The notes: generated by a model from the sequence alone, not told the origin. Counted from the first letter of the stretch, positions 12,550 to 28,585 are shown. The stretch is DNA of 64,000 bases from Pseudopyrenochaeta lycopersici (GCA_003313425.1 NHZP01000006.1:930001-994000), one strand, 5' to 3'. Program-made: numbers and translations.

Positions 12550-14854
12550 ATGGCAGGCGAGCGCTCAGAGTCGTCCTCGGGTCCGCTCGCGGTCCCCTCA
12601 TCGTCGCGAGATTCCGGCCGAAGCTCTCCAGCCGAGTCGCAATCCGTTCCGCGTGCCGAGTCGATTGCGAGATTGGGCTCACCAGTGCCCACCAGCTCGT
12701 CGGCTGTGCGCCAAATACCAATACCCGCACAAATCGAAGATTCGCCTTCATCGCAGACCCCATTAGCGGGACGCATCGAGCAATCGTCACTGCCCGGGCC
12801 TGGAGCGTCAGCTCTCTCGTCCGCCCTGAGGGAGTCTCTTGGTAGAAGCCCTCCACGATTTGGGACGCCACCAATACAGCCGCAGTCTCCAGCACTACCA
12901 CCATCTTCGTTTCGTGGCCCATCAAGCAATTACGGCTCTTTTGATGGTCGGGGCCGCTCGCCTGTGCCTTACGAAGATCCCGAAATCGTCCGTCGACATT
13001 TGGTTGGGCAGTATGCTTCGCCCAGTAGATCAAACCGCGGCCTCGGCGGCGATGAAGATGCTTCATCACAGAGTAGAAGACCTTTAGAGGAGGAAGAAGA
13101 AGAATTCTCGAGCTTGCAGCTTCAGGGCGGTGATATCACGAGGCAAATCTATAGGTGGAGCGAGCAGCAACAGGCCGAAGAGCAAGGCAAAATGCAGCGC
13201 AGCAAGAGCTTCCACGAGTCACGGCGCCGTCCGGAGGAAGAAGTCCTAGACATTGACTCTATTAGACAGCCAGGGGGCTTCAGACGTAACTATCTGCGTA
13301 GGGCTGCCGCAAGCCCTTCTCCTGCGCCCGGCCCATCTGGTTATGGAACTGTCCATCAACCTCGGCAACAGCCTCAGGTTTTCACAAGTAATTTCCTCGA
13401 ATTTCTGACTCTTTATGGCCACTTTGCTGGTGAATCACTCGAAGAAGACGACGAAGTCCTGGGACCAGATGAGTATTTCTCTTCAGATGCTCTGGACTCT
13501 GGAGAACACTCAGAAGATGAGGACCGTGAGTATGGTGAATCGAGCGCCTTGCTTACACCTGGAAAGCGCAGAAAGCGAAAACCGAAGAAGACGGGCAATG
13601 GCAGTCCCACAGGGGCAGCCATGCTGTTGCTTAAGTCGTTTGTTGGCACCGGTGTGCTGTTCCTTCCCCGCGCTTTTCTCAACGGCGGCATGGTCTTCTC
13701 GAACTTGGTACTTCTCGGTGTGGCAGGCTTATCTTACACTTGCTTCGTTTTACTCGTCTCGACTCGACTTGTCGTCGAGCATTCCTTTGGAGACATGGGC
13801 TTCCATCTATATGGCAGCTGGATGCGTAACATGATCAACTTTTCCCTCGTCATCTCGCAGATAGGCTTCTCATCCGCCTACATTGTCTTCGTCTCGGAGA
13901 ATTTGCAAGCGTTCGTTTTGGCAGTGTCTAACTGCAGAACTTTCATCGACATCAAGTTCATGATCCTGATGCAGATGGCCATTTTCTTACCGCTATCGCT
14001 CTACCGCAACATCAATAACATCCAGAAGCTTGCGTTAGTGGCGGATTTGTTCATACTTCTCGGTCTTGTGTACTTATACTACTACGACCTATTCACTATC
14101 GTTGATCAGGGTGGCGTGTCTGACATCATCGCTTTCAATCCTCGAGACTGGACCCTCTTCATCGGTACTGCTATCTTCACCTTCGAAGGTATTGGCCTCA
14201 TTATTCCGATCCAGACCGGCATGAAAGACCCAAGGAAGTTCCCTAAGGTCCTCGGAGGAGTAATGATCATTATTACTATCGTGTTCCTTAGCGCAGGAGC
14301 CCTATCTTACGCGGCATTCGGATCAAAGACAAAGACTGTTGTTCTGCTGAACTTGCCTCAAGATAACAAATTCGTCAACGGCGTCCAGTTCATCTACTCG
14401 CTCGCTATTCTGCTCTCGACCCCGTTGCAAATATATCCCGCCATCGAGATCACAAGCCAGCAACTCTTTAGTAGGACAGGCAAGTATAATCCATACGTCA
14501 AATGGAAAAAGAACTTCTTTCGCTTTTTCATGGTCATGGTCTGCGCCATGCTTGCCTGGGCTGGTGCGGGTGATCTCGACAAATTCGTCAGTCTGGTAGG
14601 AAGCTTCGCGTGTATTCCGCTAGTTTTCATTTACCCTGTAAGTGTACCTTATTCTTTTGTCTCTGACATGTGCTTACTATCAAAAGCCCATGCTTCACTA
14701 TAGGGCTGTTGCTCGAACTACCTCTGCCCGCGGTATGGATATTCTGCTGTGTATTGTTGGTTTAGTTGGCATGGGTTATACCACCGCCTTGACAATTCAC
14801 AGCTGGGTCAACGGTGGTGCTCCAAAGACTCCTGGCTATTGCGACGGCCGATAA
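12550..14854 (+). CDS. AVT3: vacuolar amino acid transporter, AVT3/AVT4 type (AAAP family)
   Basis: Two exons, 12550-14637 and 14687-14854, 751 aa; the 49-nt intron starts GTAAGT. Start MAGERSESSSG is preferred over in-frame upstream codons. The first ~350 residues are hydrophilic, Ser/Pro/Glu-rich and probably cytosolic, as in yeast Avt3/Avt4. The transporter core begins with GAAMLLLKSFVGTGVLFLPR, the AAAP/SLC36 signature, and continues through about ten or eleven membrane segments (ISQIGFSSAYIVFVSENLQ, IFTFEGIGLIIPIQTGMKDP, GYTTALTIHSWV). Family members export neutral amino acids from the vacuole in a proton-linked manner. The second exon adds only the last 55 residues, including the final helix. 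Paralogue assignment (AVT3 versus AVT4) is not resolvable here. Confidence 0.85.
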
Positions 14855-16921
14855 CTGGCCAGTACAATCCTAAGCAGCAGTAACATTTGGATTTTGTAAT
14901 TACACTCTTCGTAGCATTTCAGCATGTGCATCAGCATTTTCGTTAACTTTTAGGCTCACAATTGGGTCAATGGTATAGTAGATGTTTGGAGATGTTGTTA
15001 TACTGTAACCCAATATAGGCTCGTATTAGATTAGACCGAGGTAGTGGGGCTCACACCGAGGAAGGGTTTTCAGTATCATTAACCTGTAACATGAAGCTCA
15101 TTGCCTTGTTTGATAGCATGATCATGATGTTGGCTCGGCCCGATGACTGCACATCTTCGTGCATCGCAAAAGTCAACCGCCGGTGGCCATCATTGAATTC
15201 TAGCAACGACAGTATTAAAATGACAGATTGAGAAATTCATGATAACAATATGATCAGTCAGTTGCCACAAGGGCCCTTTTTTGCGCGAGGCTGTGCTCCT
15301 GACTTGTGTCGTTGTCATTGCCTGTCAGCCAGAAATTAACGAGAATCGGCACCTATCGAGCCCTGCCTATTATCAACCACGGACATGCGCGAGGCTTGAA
15401 TTTGAGATTTCTCTAGGATGCGGCTGAGCACCTTGGCCATGGAAGAGCAACGAGCAGTTGTCCCAGCACCTCGTGAGTCGATTACAGAGTACATGCAGGG
15501 CGTAGAATTACCGGAATCAGCAAGACAACGGGATTGTAAGGCTGAAGGTGCGGCTGACGCTCGTCGACGCCACAGAGTGGAGTTTCGATTGGCGGCCGTG
15601 TTCGTTCTTGTCAGACACTTGAAAGGCCCACACAGCGGTCAAGACATTAGCGGTTACGTGTTCCTGATAGTATTCAATGCACCAGGCAGAGTTCACGTCG
15701 GCACGCCTTCCCAGAGCTGAAGGGATTCCCCTCAGAAACGCAAACTAAGCTTTATGCAGAGAACCAAGCGTGCAGTAGTGGACAAAGTTGCTCACCGTCC
15801 AGCTGTGCCGTCGAAGAGAAAGTACACGCCCAAGGTCTCAGCCTGATCTTACACGTTCACCTCTCGATTTGATGATTCGTTCACGGCGTAAGCCACGCAG
15901 TGTGGTTTTATTCCTTCGCACCGCTTCTTGTGTGACGCTCAGGCGTGCAGGACGGAAATGCACATTGTTTCTCACCGTCTGATAACGACATTGGTTAAAG
16001 TTCACGAACGGGACATCTCGCGCCGTTTGCGGGATCCGGACCTTCGAGCATGGTCCACATTCTTTGTTTTTTTTCCTGCCATTCTCGTTCACGCAACGTG
16101 TGCAGTACGAGAGCAGGTAATCAGTGTGACCATGTTCTCGTCGTCCAACTTGGCAGAGGTGCATCACTCCCGATGCCAAATAGTGATTTGCGGCAAATGT
16201 TCCTGCTTTGGAGCCATACCCGGCCGGGGCATGTCGCTGCTGACGTAGTAATCGATGGTGTTGAACGTCTGCTTGCGGCAGAATTAGAAGCACTTTTGGT
16301 AAGCAGCCCTAGAAACATGCGCTCGCCATCATGGAGGTGGCGCCGCCCGTACAGTCACGAGTAGTTAGTGGCCGCAATGGTGGCATCGGGAACAAAAAAA
16401 ATCCAACGTAGTAACAATGAAATGGTGGAGAAAATGGCATAGCGCTGCTATTTTGGAGCTGCTGCGCCTTCTGGTCCCTGAAAACGATAGCGGCAGATCA
16501 GGAACACTAACGACCGCTATTGGCTGCGAAGCTTCGTCTACTCCGAATCCCAGGTTTGGTGCCGAAGCAATGACGAAATAGGGGAGTAGAAAGCGACAGA
16601 CAGGAATGGATGCGCGGTCTTGCCATGGGACGTGCCATGTCAGTGAGGCGGGCACGAGAAGGGAAATTCAAGGGTGGTAGAGCGGACGCCACGGACCCAT
16701 GCGAATGGCTGCATTGGCGAGGCTAGCTGAAGGGGAGAGTGGAGAGGTGCGTCGTTGGGGCATGCTTGGCTGAAGATATAATACACCGCTCGCTCTTTCC
16801 CACTTCTCCCAGCATCTGTCCTCCACCTCCACCCGTTCACTCCTCTACAAGTTCCAATTGATCTCGAAGACTCTACAATCGCTTTTCTTTACGTCCAACA
16901 CAGTCCTCTCGTTATCTCGCC
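14855..16921. other. 2.07-kb intergenic region upstream of GFA1
   Basis: Contains the 3' flank of the AVT gene and the long 5' region of GFA1. Open frames of 100-151 codons (for example 15418-15720 plus, 15838-16293 minus) have no domain, no family-like composition and no splice-bounded continuation, so I treat them as chance. The part near 16690-16920 has core-promoter character. Confidence 0.6.
16777..16783 (+). promoter_or_regulatory. TATA-like element and CT-rich start region of GFA1
   Basis: TATAATA lies about 140 bp upstream of the GFA1 ATG. It is followed (about 16790-16880) by a pyrimidine-rich tract of CTC/TCC runs, the usual architecture around transcription starts of strongly expressed fungal genes. 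This is inference from motif and position only. Confidence 0.5.
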
Positions 16922-19301
<2,380 letters not shown>

Positions 19302-19780
19302 ACAGTGGATTTAGAATTAGGGTAATGGCGTCACAAGAGTGGCTGGATATGCTCTGGGTTTATGAAGGCTTTGGGATGAAGCTTATGGGACATGTAGAAG
19401 ACGATACTATGTACTGGCCTTAGATGCAAGTTTGCTCGGGCTTCGATACTTCGATACCAGCTTGGACTGGAAAAAAAATTGTTCATATAAGACGTTCCCG
19501 CTCATGTTTATCTTTTGACGGTAATACTTGCTTTGAAATAGAGACAGCTTTCGGAGAATAACGATCTACTGTTGTGGTGTCTCAGGCTCTGGTTGATGAC
19601 ACCACACCCTTGTGAGCTGCAGGATCCCTGTCTTCAGCTGCGGGGCGGCTCAATGGAGCACTGGAGTATGCGTTCCTGCATTCTTCAGCCTGCCAAAGCA
19701 ACAGTACTCATCCCAGCTTGAAGTCTCTCGTTACCTGGCCTCACTGGCTCTTTGACCCACTTCTTCTCGCCCTGTTTACA
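19302..19780. other. intergenic region GFA1-RIB4
   Basis: 479 bp between two co-oriented genes, holding the GFA1 3' flank (A-rich stretch near 19470) and the RIB4 promoter. No gene or distinct motif is seen. Confidence 0.6.
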
Positions 19781-20542
<762 letters not shown>

Positions 20543-21830
20543 CAGCGATAGCTGTAGTAGAGGGGGTTCGGATTGATGAATGATACCAAAATTGAAGTGA
20601 AGATTGAATAATGAGTCGTAGGGGTCGCACCAGAGTGTGATGGCAGATACAGCGTACTTGTCAAAGGCTGAAGCTGGGTGTCTACAGATCACCTTGCACG
20701 TGTCTCAAAGCAATCACATGGTGCTCTGCGTTTGACCAAGCTTACGTTTTGCGAATTTTTCGCACTCACACTCAACGTCGGGTATGTAATTTAGTCACGC
20801 AAGGCGACTGCACAGTTTCCATAGTTCTGTGCTTGCGCGGCGCATGGCCAGCTGAAGCCCAGAGTCCGATCACCGTCAAAACCACAATGACTAGGCTTTT
20901 AGACATACACCCTTGTGCATGTCGCCCATAGTCCCTCCACAATCGAACTCTCCACGCGTGACAGCAAAAGTTGTGTGTACACCCACAAGAAGCCCCGATC
21001 AGAATGTGATGCGCGTCGCATGCGGCAAGCAAGCAAAGCCGCCAGCAACTAGACGCTTCTGTCCAGTCCAGCGTTTTGCCGTTTTGTGCATTGGGTCGTG
21101 GTTGAGACTCAGCGCTCACGTGCCATAACGCTTCATAACGACAGAGCCGCTAAATTTGTAGCAATTTAGCATCGTATAGTGATCTCAGTCTACTGCATGT
21201 TGCTGTCCCCGCTTTATATCTAACTGAGCGGTGATGCTGACCTGAGAGCATTGATGGGGCGGTAGCGATGACGCTGGAGGCTGGCGGACGTGCGGTGACG
21301 GGTGGTGCATCGATTCTTGATGCGCCGGCGTAATGTGTTATCCTGAGGCGACGTTTCTCATGCAGGAGGCGATGCAGGAGATTGCGCGACCGCTTCGGCC
21401 TCTCCTGGGTGTGCGTTACATGGCAGAGTTGGGTGTGTGCAGTGGGTTCGTTGGTGACGAGCGCTCCTCCCCCCTTTCCGCTAGGCTAGCTTAGCGTCTG
21501 GGATCCGCAAGACTTCACCTTGGAACCTCTCACATTCCAACAACGGCCATATCCAACACCAGCCTCCATCTGCGCATGCAGACCGCTGCCGGTTGCTCGC
21601 CCATCTCATCTTTTCTCCTTTTTGTCACTCGCCTCTACTGCCCTCCCTTGGCCCGCCGCCCGTGACACGTCCTCACCGCGTGTTCGCGCGTTGTCCAGAT
21701 CCCCGTTCCTGGCTTGCAGCGGTGTCGAGTGCTGCAACGTGCAGCGCCCCTGCTCCCGATCGCTCAATTGCCCAGAACCAGACAGTGATGGAGCAAGGCG
21801 GAGCGTGCTGACTGGACGGACGTGAGATAT
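20543..21830. other. intergenic region RIB4-SET1
   Basis: 1.29 kb with no supported gene. The part near 21460-21720 is pyrimidine-rich (CTCC/CCTC runs), which fits the SET1 core promoter and leader. Short frames on both strands at 21520-21944 overlap this leader and show no domain. Confidence 0.55.
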
Positions 21831-24800
21831 ATGGGTGCGCCTCTGCGGCGGAGCCATCAGACGCCAGCAGTGGTATTGAGCACATGTACAAAACAAGACG
21901 CGGCGAAAGAGAAAGACCGGCCACTGCGACGGGCAGCTTCGCATCGCGCGGGCTCGTCCGTCAAGTCTCGCTCCGAGTCGGCTGCGATAGCATCATCGGC
22001 CGCCGGTGAAACGCGCACGCCCCCTCAGAGCAACATTTTATATTCACCCAACAACGATGCGCGGCGCCCAGGCGAGCTGCTAAACGACCTTGACGCGGAC
22101 TCCTCTACTCCTCCTGCTTCTACTTGCCCCAACTCCCCGGCGCCCTCAACCATGTCGCGTTCTGGCCAGCGAACATCTCACCACGCCCTCACACCTTTGA
22201 CCAGCTCAGACTCGTCTCCTCCCGGCAAGCTGCCTAGTCCGCGGTCTACTAAACCCTCTTATGAGACGATGCACGCGACCACTGCCTCCTCACGCGGGGC
22301 GCCCTCGAGCGCGCCCAACAATGTCGCCAACACCATCACACCCGTAAACACGCCGCCCGAGACGCGGATATCGGTGTTCCCTTCAGATGGCGTACTGGGC
22401 CAGCGCCTGACCTACGACCCGGTCCTCGATCCAAAACTTGACAAGAAGGCGAGACAGAGCAGAACGCCCAAATACACTTCAATATTGGACAAGGTATGTG
22501 AAGGCTATACTTGAACTCATATATGTGGTCGCCCTGTGACGCTAAGGCTAACTTGACTTGTGTTACAGGGCGACCCATCTCCTCCTCCCGACCCGCGGCT
22601 GGCAATAGCTGGCTACACCACCGGAAATTATGTCATTAAGACTGTTGGCCCGGCTGCCCCCAAAACAAAGTTACGGATAGCGCCATACGTCGCCAAACCC
22701 TATTCCTTCGATCCCCGCATCTCCTGTGGCCCAGGACCTGCAATCCAAGTGGTAGTGACAGGGTTTGACCCATTGACCCCAGACGCTCAACTGCGGGGCT
22801 TTTTCTCGACCTACGGTGAGGTTGAAAGTGTTCGCAACCAGGTGCATCCTGACAATGGAAGCCCCTTGGGGATATGTCTAGTCAAGTTTCGCGACACTCC
22901 ACCGTCGCGGGGCACACTGGCAATCAAAGCATCAACTTCGGCAAAGCGAGCCGAGCGGGAAGGCACAAACCAACGCCTTGGGCAGCAAGCAATCAGGGTC
23001 CATTCTGATCGCGAGGGTCGTCGTTGCGCAAAACTAGTTGATCTGGCAGTGCAGCAGACTCGCAGGGAAGAGGAGAAGCTGCGAGCCAAACTTGCTACGA
23101 AATCGGCGAGTCTGGCAACTCCAGTCGCACCGGCAAACTTCGATTTGCCTGCGAATGTACCGAAAGGCCCCTCTGGAAAAGGCGCGCGGCCGCCAATGCC
23201 GATTGCTCGAGAGCCCTTGTCCCGCAAGGCAGCTTTGTCGTACCTCATCGACCGGGAACCGATCAAGCCGACGTTGAAGCGGAAACCATATCTTTTTATT
23301 GCACATGCATATGTGCCAGTCCTCAGTACAACCATAGAACATCTCAAGAAGCGGCTGAAGAACTTTCGGTGGTCGGCCGTACGATGCGATCAGACTGGAT
23401 ACTATGTACTCTTCGAGGAATCGAAGCGCGGCGAAGATGAGACGGTTCGGTGCTACCGCGAGTGCCACATGCAAGCTCTGTTCACATATGTCATGAACAT
23501 GGAATGCAATCAATACGGCGACCCAGACTACGAGCGGAGTCCTAGCCCAGAGCGTGTTATGGCCGACAACAAGCGAAAAGCGATTGAAGAGCAAATAGCG
23601 CAAGAAGAGGCTGAGGATCTAGAGTTCGAGAAGAAGCAGAGGGCAGACTCGCTGGATCCTGTAATGGCAGCACTAGAAATACTCAAGCACGAACTCCAAG
23701 AGAAGCTTCTAAGCGACATTAAAACCCGTCTAGCTGCGCCTACCATTTTGGAGCTTATGGAACCCAGTCTCCACGTCGCAAAGCGGCGAAAGCTCAATGT
23801 CTCAGATCCACCGAAGAAGGATGATGACATACGACCACCTGCCCTCCTCGCGCCTGGTCTCGATCCATTTGGAGCGGCGACGCCGCGATCACGGGCCTCA
23901 GGATTTGCTGGTCGTGGCCGCAAGGCACTGGGCCCATATGACCCCAATCGACAACGTGGGAAGAAAGCTCCCCGAATTGTCAATGCATTTGCAGATGAAC
24001 GAAGGAAGGCATCCGCACCGAAGCCTCGAGTCGCACGCGGCCTTCATCGACAAATGATTGAGATGTTCGAGCCCGAAGAATCGGATGACGAAAGCCAGAG
24101 CGTTCTCACTCGCGGCACAGAGGAGCAAGAGAGCCGACCCATCAGTCGTGCCCCCTCAACAGATGTCGAAGAAGAAGAGGAAGAATCGTCGAGAGCACAC
24201 CGTGCCAAGCGACGCCGCATCGAAACTGGCTGGGGCGAGGACAGTGACGATGAGATGGATGACTCGCACGCTAGGAGCCTGCTTGCTCACTGCATCCATA
24301 AAGACCCAGAAAACATGGCGGAGAAAGAGCTGGAACAAGTGCTTGCTATTCTACCACGTTCCTCGCCAATATGGAAGAAAGCAGATAAAGCGCTCAAAGG
24401 TTTCAGAAGGCTGCGAAAGATTGAGCAGGAAGCTGACGCAATCTTTGGCGTGGAAACAAGCCCAATCGACAAACTTGAGCCTGAAGTTATTATCACGCAA
24501 GATGACGAGGCACTCAAACCGATTGAGACAACCGAACTCCCTGAGACACTTAAGTCGCTCAAGAAGAAGCAGGCAGTCGCTAAGCCGAAGAAGAAGACCA
24601 AGAAACAACTAGAAGAGGAAGCTAAGGCTGTGGAGACGGAGATCACGGAAATTGCGACACCTGTGGATGAAGACCTCGCTGAAGTAAAGGAAGTGAAGCA
24701 GATTACTGAGGTCACTGTTACTGAAGAGACGCCTGAAGAGGACGACCGATCCTCAGTGAATTGGGGTGTATCTTCAGACATACCAAGGAAGACTGTTGAA

Positions 24801-25820
24801 GATGACCTGAGTGTGGTAATGGACATTGACGGATGGCAACACATGCTCAAAGACGAAGAAGATCTGCGTCACCTCAAGGCAGCTATGGATACAATCGCTG
24901 CAGCAGATATTGGCGATGCACAATCATGGGCTTGGAAGCAAAAGTCAATCAAGCACCTCAATCGACCAGGCTCAGAAGGAGTTTCGCGAACTGAGACTAA
25001 GATCGAAGGCTACTATGTCCCGAACGCGACTGGATCAGCTCGAACAGAAGGTGTCAAGAAGATTCGTGAGTCCGAGAAGTCGAAGTATCTGCCACATCGC
25101 ATTCGGGTGCAGAAAGAACGTGAGGAACGCCAGCGCCGAGCCAAACAGGAAGAGCGCAATGTCATCTCTGTGGAAGGCTTCAAGTTTCAGACTGGATCCC
25201 AGAAGGCTTCCACCGCAAACTCCCGCGCCAATCGTGCTAATAATCGCCGCATGGTAAATGACATCAACATCTCCAAGAACATGTCGGGAGCCGAAGGCGA
25301 TGCCCTTCGCTTTAATCAGCTTAAGAAGCGGAAGAAGCTCGTCAAGTTTGACCGATCTGCAATCCACAACTGGGGTTTGTACGCAGAAGAGAACATCGCA
25401 GCCAACGACATGATCATCGAATATGTTGGTGACAGGGTTCGACAGCGAGTCGCTGATTTGCGTGAGGCGAAATACGACATGCAGGGGGTCGGGTCCAGCT
25501 ACCTCTTCCGTATTGACGAAGATACGGTCATTGATGCAACGAAAATGGGTGGTATCGCTCGTTTCATAAATCATAGCTGCACGCCCAACTGCACGGCTAA
25601 GATTATTCGCGTTGACAACACGAAGCGTATCGTCATCTATGCGTTGCGGGACATTGCTCAAGGTAAACCTTTGTATCATCACTCACTTTCATACTATCAG
25701 GCTAATTATTCTGTAGATGAGGAACTCACGTACGATTATAAATTCGAGCGCGAAATCGACGCCACGGATCGTATTCCTTGTCTCTGCGGTTCCGTCGGTT
25801 GTAAAGGCTTCCTCAACTAA
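21831..25820 (+). CDS. SET1: histone H3 lysine-4 methyltransferase SET1 (COMPASS catalytic subunit)
   Basis: Exons 21831-22493, 22569-25662 and 25717-25820 give 1286 aa. The first ATG of the open frame is used; the true start could be further in, at one of several later ATGs. The N-terminus is Ser/Pro-rich. An RRM-like domain lies around residues 280-370 (IQVVVTGFDPLTPDAQLRGF, YGEVESVRNQ). A second RNA-binding/SPOC-like region is followed by charged linkers with RRRIETGWGEDSDDE. The N-SET domain includes YYVPNATGSARTEG. The SET domain starts at KFDRSAIHNWGLYAEE; it has GSSYLFRIDEDTVIDA, FINHSCTPNC (AdoMet binding and knot) and EELTYDYKFE, then post-SET CLCGSVGCKGFLN. COMPASS mono-, di- and trimethylates H3K4 in the nucleus. 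The last intron lies in the SET domain and is 54 nt without a stop. Confidence 0.95.
25663..25716 (+). other. frame-preserving intron inside the SET1 SET domain
   Basis: Bounded by GTAAAC and CTGTAG with a CTAAT branch, this 54-nt segment is a multiple of three and has no stop. Splicing joins RDIAQ to DEELTYDYKFE, as in other SET1 proteins. Retention would insert 18 residues just before the catalytic tyrosine motif. Confidence 0.85.
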
Positions 25821-26594
25821 GCCTCCCACTTCCTACAGAGCAACTCTTATCATTTCTTTGGCTACTTCAGTTTGACCCATACACTTTGCTGCGGCGCTGT
25901 TTCAACACTCCCTAATGGAGGCAAAAGGTTTTTTTCCCTCAACAGCTTGGCTTGGGATCCAAGTTACATTGGAGGGAAGACTGCATCAACCGGCGTTTCC
26001 ATTCTTCACCTTTCCAACTAAAGTTGGCTGGGCCATGTATCATTCGAACCAAAGGCGGCCGTTTTACCGCTGAGTATCAAAAGGCGGATTCATATTTGCA
26101 TTGTATTCGGTGTTCGATCATCTGTACTATCTTATTACTTAGTCTAAAGGATGACGGCGAGCGCATAGCGTACCAGAGGCCTGGGTGGACCTGGTCTCGC
26201 GCACAATGGATGGGTTGGTTCGCATAGTACGTGCGATTCTGAGTATGGGCCGTATGAGCTCTCCTGCACAGTAGTTAGCTATAATCAATTGATTGACAGA
26301 TTGAGAAAACTACATATTCATCTTTCCAACTGCCGGACTTTATGTTGAAAGGGCAGCGAGAAGTCGGCCACACAAATATTGAGCTGACCTTGCGCCCCCC
26401 AAAGGTCCACCCGCCTTCTTCAGTATATTGAGCATCAGCCACTTACGCGCCCGAAGTTCAGTATCGCTGTGAACCCGACGATCAAGGGCTTGTATCTCAC
26501 CAAGTGCATCCAGGACTTGGGTTGAGTTGCGAGGACAGATTATAATGACTGAAGATACTGTAGTCTCGTCCCATTGTACTTTGAACATCTCAGC
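25821..26594. other. intergenic region 3' of SET1
   Basis: 774 bp. It holds the 3' flank of SET1 and, on the minus strand at 26340-26588, an 82-codon open frame without recognisable features. Nothing else is supported. Confidence 0.55.
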
Positions 26595-26810
26595 TTAGCA
26601 AGCCCACTCCATACTCCCATCCAAGTTTGGGAAATAGACACCCGTGAGTCTAGCAAAGGTAGTCACTCTGTGGGCAGATGTTAGCAGAGGAAGGGGGATG
26701 AGGGGAGTGTGAGACAGGATGAGACATACTCAGCGTTCGGAGGTTCTGAAGCGGTGTCGAAGAGGCCAACTGTTGATGTGTCTTTTGCGTCTGAGGCGCC
26801 AGGGGTATAA
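26595..26810 (-). CDS. possible 3' exons of an unidentified short gene
   Basis: Two minus-strand exons fit together: 26810-26730 and 26667-26595. They are joined by a 62-nt intron with GTATGT donor, GCTAAC branch and CACAG acceptor, and phase is kept. The read begins YTPGASDAKDTSTVGLFD and ends VTTFARLTGVYFPNLDG, then SMEWAC and a stop. An acceptor (TATAG preceded by GCTAAC) opens the first of these exons, so more coding sequence should lie upstream, towards 26900. One possible upstream exon ends at a GTGATT donor near 26891, but I could not resolve it or find a start. I recognise no family. It may be an independent small gene, or even the 3' end of the neighbouring transcription-factor gene. 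Confidence 0.3.
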
Positions 26811-27021
26811 CTATAAAATGGCGAAACATGTTAGCACAGAGCTTGTGTTAAGAGAAGGAGAAGAGTAAGAAGTATATCGCCAGAAATCACTGTGGAACTT
26901 CAGAACATGGCAGGAAATTGGTAGTCTGGACACAATTCCTGAGAAAAGAGAACCAGCCCGTAAGTCTCACCTCGGTGTGTAGGATGTTCTGATAGGAGAC
27001 GTGCTAGCTACGCTGCAGAGA

Positions 27022-28585
27022 CTAAAAACTACCAAGGAAAGCATTTACGTACGACAGATTTACACGCGCTTCATCCTCCTGTTTCTTCAGGATGTCGAGC
27101 ATGGTAGCGGCTTCCTTGATACCGAAGTGATCAGCAATGTGATGGAGTTGCTTTATTGTCCATTCATGGGCGGTAGGTGGGCAGTTCCGGGACCAGGCTG
27201 TAATATACAGGCTGAATACTAGAACGTAGACGTCGAGGATGTGAGACATGGTATGGGTGTGTTGCGAACAGGTGCCGGAGGTCCCTTCATTCGGTAGTTT
27301 ATGTCTGGCCGCGAAATCACAGTTTATCATTTGTGGGACAGAGGCACAGAGCTCTTGTATCATCTCTACTATGATGCGTTTTGCGCATTGTGTCTGAGCT
27401 TCGCTTTCGGGGTCTTGGAGCGTAGAACAGGATTCCACCACCTCCTCACAGAGAAGGATCCGTATCAACCGCAAGACGTTCCACATTTGTGTGATGTCCC
27501 GGTTGGGATATATGTCGTACACAGGGGGGAAGCTTTCAGGAACAATGGGTCTTGGATCATGCTCTGATATAGTCTTCCGCTGGTAGGACCATGTTGGATA
27601 TGCTTCGAGAGCTATTGTCTCAAGTTGTCGGTCAAGCTCAACACTCTTTGCAATTCGCTTTTCTGGCGTCATTGTGCCATTACGCATTTCGGCCGCAAGG
27701 TCTGTCATTTCGAGCATCAAGCCGCTCAAGCGCCATTTAGGGTTAGAGGTATCAATGTATTGAGCCGCATGTTTTCGGATTTTCCGAATCTCATTCGGAA
27801 TGGGGTGGCCAGAACTGAGCGAACATATTGTCGTGTTTAACGAGAGACCCATGAGAGCTCTTAGCTCAGGACCCTGTTGGAATTGCTTAACGCCGCGTAG
27901 CTTAACCAGCGCTAATGCTCCTTCAATATGTGCGTTGCGAGACATATTCATGTCTGATGCTGACTTCGTCATTTTTTCGAACAGATCGAGCAGTAATGCA
28001 CCCTCAAACGTCGAAGTGGACCTTGCTTTTTCTGGGTCCTGCAATGCCTTGTTCATCTTCCTCAGTGCTTCACAGTACTTGCGGCGCCCCAAGTCCTTGG
28101 CAGTCGGCGAAGAGACCTGATGGGACAAAAAGGCAAGGCTAACGGCATCTATCCCCAGAGCGAGATAGTCAGGTGCAGACCGTGGCCCTAGATATTGGCG
28201 AAGAAAGTCCCAAGTCTGACAAAAGTCCGATACATAATGTGCGAAGAACATCTCCCGCCCTAGGACCTGGAGATCCTGAGGTAGATATCGAAACTTAACA
28301 GGAACATTAGATTGCTTGTTTTTAGTAGAATTCGCTTTGGTAAGCACTTTGGACCGAACAAATTCGGTCTGGTCAGTGATGCGAACCATTTCGGTGTCCC
28401 GATAACCGAAACATATCTTCTTAGCACGAACGCATGAGCTGCAACTGGGACGCTTCATATCGCACTATACACAAGATCAGCAAGGAAGGAAAGTGTTTGT
28501 GAAATCTTGTTAGGAAGAAGCATACACGAAGTCTCCTTTCCCTGCATCTCTGGCATGCCTTCGATGGCCTACCACGAAAGACCAT
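27022..28585 (-). CDS. Zn2Cys6 transcription factor with fungal-specific C-terminal domain
   Basis: Exons 28585-28526 and 28464-27022 give 500 aa. The start MVFRGRPSKACQRCRERRLR continues after a 61-nt intron as CDMKRPSCSSCVRAKKICFG. Together they supply the six cysteines of a binuclear zinc cluster, so the intron cuts the DNA-binding domain. The basic stretch between the first cysteines is normal for the family. The rest resembles the fungal-specific regulator domain (DUF3468-like), mostly helical, with TFEGALLLDLFEKMTK and HIEGALALVKLRG. It is presumably a nuclear DNA-binding regulator; the target is unknown. The C-terminus is uncertain, because a GTAAAT donor lies shortly before the stop and further exons could follow. 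A broken dehydrogenase lies upstream on the other strand, so the regulator may be the survivor of a decayed gene pair. Confidence 0.82.

Noticed and set aside
15418..15720. 100-codon plus-strand frame upstream of GFA1
   Set aside because: Composition and lack of domain or introns suggest chance; lies in a long promoter-containing region.
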